This document shows positions 5,250 to 8,208 of a stretch of 8,208 nt of DNA, piece by piece. The DNA is from Spirochaetia bacterium (GTDB lineage: Bacteria > Spirochaetota > Spirochaetia > Treponematales > Rectinemataceae): the NCBI GenBank assembly GCA_021286925.1, contig JAJTBL010000064.1, positions 1 to 8,208 on the forward strand, read 5' to 3'. The notes below the pieces were generated by a model. The model saw only the letters and a program-made list of their open reading frames with translations, did not search any database and was not told where the DNA came from. Every line of letters begins with the position of its first letter. Position 1 is the stretch's first letter. The translations under genes and the position numbers were made by a program.

Positions 5250-6203
5250 TCAGAGCAACTCTTTCCGGAATGGGACTGAATCAGAGGCGCCTTTTCGCGA
5301 GACACACAAAGCAGAAGCCCGGGCGGCAAGCTCAAGCGAGGCTTTCAGCCCACGGTTTTCAGAGAGCCCCGCAATAAAATAGCCAAGGAAGGTGTCGCCG
5401 GCGGCGGTGGTATCAACAGCATTGACTTTAAACGCGGGCTGGAAAATTTCCTTGCCGTTCTGAACGGCGAGCGCCCCCTTTTCACCGAGGGTGACGATGA
5501 GAAGCGCTGAAGGAAAGCGGTTTGCAAGCGTCTTGATGACCGAGCGCAGATCGGCGCTCAGAGCTGTGCTGGCGCCAGAAGGCACAGGATCCAATTGGGC
5601 AAGGGAAGCTTCTGACCGCTGGCTTGCTGAAACATTCGAAGCGGCAAGTGCGGCGGCTTCGACTTCATTAACGACGAAAATATCCACAAGATGAAGCGGA
5701 TAGGCCGCTATTTCAGCAGTAAACGGAGCGGGATTAAAGACAATTTTCATCCCCCGCTGGTGCGCTTTCTGCATGATTCCGCCGATTCCGGCAATTTCAT
5801 TCTGCAGAACCAGCAGGTCGCCATCGCCAAATCCGGAAAGCGCCGCGTCAATCATCGCTGCATCGATTTCCCGGTTGGCACCGCCAAAGATAAGAATGCA
5901 GTTTCGGCCAGCCCTATCCACCTGAATAATGGCATGACCGGTCGGCATGGACACCCGGCCGATCCGATCGGTTTTTACTCCCGTTTCGGCTAGGGTTCGA
6001 ACCAGAAAATCACCTTCCGGCCCGATCATGCCCGCGTGAGTTACATCGAGTCCTGCACGCGCCATGGCGAGGGATTGGTTCAGCCCTTTGCCGCCGGCAA
6101 AAATCTGATGACTCGAAGCAGCTTCAGTTTCGCCGGGTTGGACAAAATGATCGACCTGATACACGTAATCGATATTCAATGAACCAAAATTCAGCACGCG
6201 CAT
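5250..6203 (-). CDS. rbsK: Ribokinase (PfkB family)
   Basis: This gene encodes a 317-residue cytoplasmic kinase that phosphorylates D-ribose to ribose 5-phosphate with ATP, feeding the pentose phosphate pathway and PRPP synthesis. The ribose-binding GSLNID (7-12), the first PfkB signature GGKGLNQSLAMARAG (37-51), NPAP (157-160), VNE (178-180) and the second PfkB signature DTTAAGDTFLGYF (264-276) with the catalytic base Asp270 are all intact. The C-terminal RKGASDSVP (303-311) fits the monovalent-cation/ATP region of true ribokinases. The start ATG 6203-6201 has SD GGGAG (6209-6213) at 5 nt. About 20 extra Ser/Ala-rich residues lie between the VNE helix and the LLIVTLG strand (about 190-225) compared with E. 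coli RbsK; they fall in a surface region and need not harm activity. It is the last gene of the rbs operon, 52 nt after rbsB. Confidence 0.93.
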   Translation of the reverse strand: MRVLNFGSLNIDYVYQVDHFVQPGETEAASSHQIFAGGKGLNQSLAMARAGLDVTHAGMIGPEGDFLVRTLAETGVKTDRIGRVSMPTGHAIIQVDRAGRNCILIFGGANREIDAAMIDAALSGFGDGDLLVLQNEIAGIGGIMQKAHQRGMKIVFNPAPFTAEIAAYPLHLVDIFVVNEVEAAALAASNVSASQRSEASLAQLDPVPSGASTALSADLRSVIKTLANRFPSALLIVTLGEKGALAVQNGKEIFQPAFKVNAVDTTAAGDTFLGYFIAGLSENRGLKASLELAARASALCVSRKGASDSVPFRKELL

Positions 6204-6215
6204 GAGAACTCCCGG

Positions 6216-6236
6216 AGGGCGGCGCGAGGCCGCCCT
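6216..6236 (-). promoter_or_regulatory. rbsB-rbsK intergenic stem-loop
   Basis: AGGGCGGC and GCCGCCCT form a perfect 8-bp GC-rich stem with a 5-nt loop between the rbsB stop and the rbsK SD. No U-run follows on the minus strand, so it is unlikely to end transcription fully. Hairpins at this place in binding-protein operons commonly protect the upstream mRNA from 3' exonucleases, which would favour RbsB over RbsK (inference). Confidence 0.6.
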
Positions 6237-6255
6237 GTAATTGAATAGATTTTAC

Positions 6256-7143
6256 TTATTTTACCAGCTCGAGCGGAACCGGAATAGATTTTTCAACTGT
6301 TTCACCCTTGAGTTTCTTAACGGCTGTTTCAACTGCCATGGAACCGATCAAAGCAGGCTTCTGTGCAACAGTCGCCTTCATCTGACCAGCTTTGACCGCA
6401 GCAACCGCATCATCGGTCGCATCAAAGCCAATGACAACCACATCGGTGAGCTTGGCGGCTTCAAGCGCCTTTACAGCACCGAGTGCCATTTCATCGTTAT
6501 GCGCGAAAACTCCCTTGATGCCTTTGTTTGCCTGAATGATGTTCTGCATAACAGTAAAGCCCTTGTCACGGTTAAAATCAGCAGGCTGGCTTGCGACGAC
6601 ATTGAGTTTGCCATCAACCGCCTGGTGGAATCCCGCTCCCCTATCGATAGCTGCAGAAGCTCCAGGGATACCCTGCAGTTCGACAACTTTTGCACCTTCA
6701 CCGACCAGCGCGATAAGCTCTTCTCCCGCCATTTTGCCGCCAGCGACGTTGTCAGAGGCAATATGGGACAAAACTTCAGCGCCGTTGACACCGCGGTCAA
6801 CCGAAATGACAGGAATTTTCGCCTTTGTGGCCTTTTCAACCATGGTCGCAGCCGCATCGCTGTTGCAGGGGTTCAGCAGGATGACGCCAACCTTTTTCTG
6901 GATGAGGTCATCAACCTGGCTCGCCTGCTTTGCAGGGTCGTCCTGGGCATCGGTTACGATCAGCTCATAGCCAAGTTCCTTGGCTTTTGCTTCCGCTCCT
7001 TCCTTCAGCGTCACGAAGAAAGGATTATTCAATGTGGAAACGGCAAGTCCGATTTTTTTGGATGACCCGCCACCACCCGCACAGCCTGTCACCAGCGCGG
7101 CAACGCTGACCAGGACAAGCACGAACACCAGAAGCTTTTTCAT
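6256..7143 (-). CDS. rbsB: Ribose-binding lipoprotein of the ribose ABC importer
   Basis: This gene encodes 295 residues from ATG 7143-7141, set by the strong SD AAGGAGGGAG (7149-7158, 5 nt spacing). The open frame reaches further upstream to 7221 but that would overlap rbsC and bury the signal peptide. The signal peptide ends in lipobox LVTG20|C21, followed by a Gly/Ser linker, so the mature protein is lipid-anchored instead of freely periplasmic as in E. coli. The rest is a two-lobed type I periplasmic binding protein very close to E. coli RbsB. The residues equivalent to its ribose contacts are all kept: Asn40, Phe42, Phe43 (STLNNPFF), Asp116-Arg117 (VDRG), Arg168 (IDRG), Phe190 (ADFN), Asn216 (HNDE), Asp241 (GFDAT) and Gln261 (AQKP). 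This supports D-ribose as ligand. It lies 25 nt after rbsC and delivers ribose to the RbsC-RbsA pore. Confidence 0.95.
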   Translation of the reverse strand: MKKLLVFVLVLVSVAALVTGCAGGGGSSKKIGLAVSTLNNPFFVTLKEGAEAKAKELGYELIVTDAQDDPAKQASQVDDLIQKKVGVILLNPCNSDAAATMVEKATKAKIPVISVDRGVNGAEVLSHIASDNVAGGKMAGEELIALVGEGAKVVELQGIPGASAAIDRGAGFHQAVDGKLNVVASQPADFNRDKGFTVMQNIIQANKGIKGVFAHNDEMALGAVKALEAAKLTDVVVIGFDATDDAVAAVKAGQMKATVAQKPALIGSMAVETAVKKLKGETVEKSIPVPLELVK

Positions 7144-7168
7144 ACCAGCTCCCTCCTTGAAGAATATG

Positions 7169-8098
7169 TCATTTCCTGCGATCCAAGAGGACAGCAAGAA
7201 GTATGACTGCACCTTTGACAATCTGCTGATAGAACGAAGATACTTCGAGCAAATTCAATCCGTTATTCAAAATGCCAATTATAAAAGCTCCAATGAGTGT
7301 TCCAACCATGAAGCCCCGCCCGCCCGACAGACTTGTTCCGCCGAGGACAACCGCGGCTATAGCGTCAAGCTCATAGCTTTGCCCCGCCAAAGGCTGAGCG
7401 GAATCAAGACGTGATGTTAAAACCATCCCCGCAAGTCCGGCAAAAAATCCTGATACCGCGTAGACACTTGCACGAGCTGTCTTGACAGGGAGACCGGAAA
7501 GGCGGGCTGCTTCCGGATTTCCGCCGATTGCATAGATAGTTTTCCCATAAACAGTTCGAGCAAGTAAGAACGCCGTTATTATCAAACAGGCCAGCAAAAG
7601 GATCCCCGACCATGGAACTCCAGCAATATCGCCGCGTCCTGCCGCAACAAAGATACCCTGCTTCCCAAGACCAGTGATTGGCCTTCCTTGCGTAAACACA
7701 AAGGTGGAGCCTCGAAAAATCGTCATAAATGCCATGGTTACGATAAATGGCTGTAAGTTGAACGTCGCGATAAACACACCGTTCAGAAGACCGAACACAG
7801 CGCTCATTACAAGCGCAATCAATATGGCAATGATCTGCGGCATTCCGCCTTTGAGCATTGATGCTAGCACGGCGCCTGACAGCGCGAGAATGGAGCCGAC
7901 AGAAAGATCAATTCCGCCCGACAAAATGACGAAGGTCATGCCGATTGCAACAAGACCGTTCAGAGATACCTGGTTCAGGACATTCATGATATTGGAAAGC
8001 GTCAGAAAGCTCGGTGACAATATCGAAAGAAGAGCGCCCAGCCCGATTAACCCAGCAAGCGCGCCATATTTTGACCGATTAAAGCTCAGTTTTCTCAT
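7169..8098 (-). CDS. rbsC: Ribose ABC transporter permease
   Basis: This gene encodes a 309-residue inner-membrane protein of the BPD_transp_2 (AraH/RbsC) family. A short basic N-terminus is followed by about 8-10 hydrophobic segments. The family signatures are clear: GMTFVILSGGIDLSVGS (about 53-69), YAIGGNPEAARLSG (about 189-202), and the highly conserved cytoplasmic coupling region ELDAIAAVVLGGTSLSGG (about 243-260), which contacts the ATPase, then GILNNGLNLL near the end. RbsC forms the pore through which ribose released by RbsB passes. ATG 8098-8096 overlaps the rbsA stop (ATGA); the SD AGGAG (8109-8113) has a rather long 10-nt spacing, so translation probably depends on coupling to rbsA. 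The gene ends 25 nt before rbsB. Length and motifs are normal for the family. Confidence 0.95.
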   Translation of the reverse strand: MRKLSFNRSKYGALAGLIGLGALLSILSPSFLTLSNIMNVLNQVSLNGLVAIGMTFVILSGGIDLSVGSILALSGAVLASMLKGGMPQIIAILIALVMSAVFGLLNGVFIATFNLQPFIVTMAFMTIFRGSTFVFTQGRPITGLGKQGIFVAAGRGDIAGVPWSGILLLACLIITAFLLARTVYGKTIYAIGGNPEAARLSGLPVKTARASVYAVSGFFAGLAGMVLTSRLDSAQPLAGQSYELDAIAAVVLGGTSLSGGRGFMVGTLIGAFIIGILNNGLNLLEVSSFYQQIVKGAVILLAVLLDRRK

Positions 8099-8208
8099 GT
8101 ATACACCACTCCTGTCGCTAATGCCATAATTCTTTCCTGCGTAATATTTTCTTCAAGTATGCCCGCCTGCTCGCCCTGTCTCATGACCAGAACACGGTCA
8201 CTCATCCC
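8095..8208 (-). CDS. rbsA: Ribose ABC transporter ATPase, C-terminal end only
   Basis: Only the last 37 codons and the TGA (8097-8095) are in the window; the gene continues beyond 8208. The translated end (GMSDRVLVMRQGE, then a Gly-Ile-Leu turn, then TQERIMALATG) matches the end of the second nucleotide-binding domain of RbsA/MglA/AraG-type sugar ATPases: GMSDR is the segment after the H-loop, and TQE-x-(I/L)MA-x-A-x-G is the usual C-terminus. The stop overlaps the rbsC start by ATGA. RbsA powers the RbsBC importer by ATP hydrolysis on the cytoplasmic side. Confidence 0.9.
   Translation of the reverse strand, partial: GMSDRVLVMRQGEQAGILEENITQERIMALATGVVYT

Noticed and set aside
6241..7065. 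Long open frame on the plus strand opposite rbsB
   Set aside because: It lies antisense to a strongly supported gene, has no SD or family resemblance, and its composition is what the complement of rbsB codons gives. The antisense frames opposite rbsK, rbsC and the FAD oxidoreductase are rejected for the same reason.
7144..7221. Upstream extension of rbsB to 7221
   Set aside because: The extension would overlap rbsC and bury the lipoprotein signal peptide. ATG 7143 has a strong SD at 5 nt and begins a normal MKKLL signal.
1..8208. CRISPR array, tRNA, rRNA or transposase gene
   Set aside because: I saw no regularly spaced repeats, no tRNA cloverleaf, no rRNA segments and no transposase or integrase motifs on either strand.

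Overview
The window looks like ordinary bacterial chromosome from an organism with purine-rich Shine-Dalgarno (SD) sites, sigma70-type promoters, Sec signal peptides and a typical lipobox lipoprotein. Overall style (ATGA-coupled genes, an rbs lipoprotein close to the E. coli protein, small secreted Ig-like proteins) would suit a spirochaete or another diderm. The host cannot be fixed from this stretch. UGA is the normal stop of at least five genes here, so the standard bacterial code applies.

Layout, left to right. Bases 1-230 hold no convincing gene. They carry a second copy of the RBS and start of the gene at 1388, an imperfect hairpin (about 101-144) and one copy of a 22-bp repeat (173-194). 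A leftward gene (231-1181) encodes a secreted, two-domain beta-rich protein resembling the spore coat protein U / Csu pilin fold. Bases 1182-1387 form a divergent promoter region. A rightward three-gene operon follows (1388-4437): an NTF2/SnoaL-like protein, a short-chain dehydrogenase of the retinol-dehydrogenase type interrupted by one in-frame TGA, and a phytoene-desaturase/CrtISO-like FAD oxidoreductase that starts inside the stop codon of the dehydrogenase. A strong bidirectional terminator (4458-4494) separates this operon from a convergent gene (4517-4969). That gene encodes a small secreted protein that looks paralogous to the C-terminal domain of the first protein and is driven by a consensus sigma70 promoter. 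An AT-rich gap of 280 bp (4970-5249) holds that promoter, an orphan SD and the second copy of the 22-bp repeat.

The right half (5250-8208) is a leftward ribose uptake operon, rbsA (3' end only), rbsC, rbsB, rbsK. Together they make an ABC importer (ATPase, permease, binding lipoprotein) and the kinase that converts imported ribose to ribose 5-phosphate. The binding protein keeps all the ribose-contact residues known from E. coli RbsB.

The rbs operon is conventional. The less ordinary parts are the interrupted dehydrogenase, the uncharacterised NTF2-SDR-FAD module, the pair of secreted Ig-like proteins without visible assembly partners, and two sets of dispersed repeats that suggest past rearrangement around the secreted-protein genes. 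I found no clear new multi-gene defence or mobile system.
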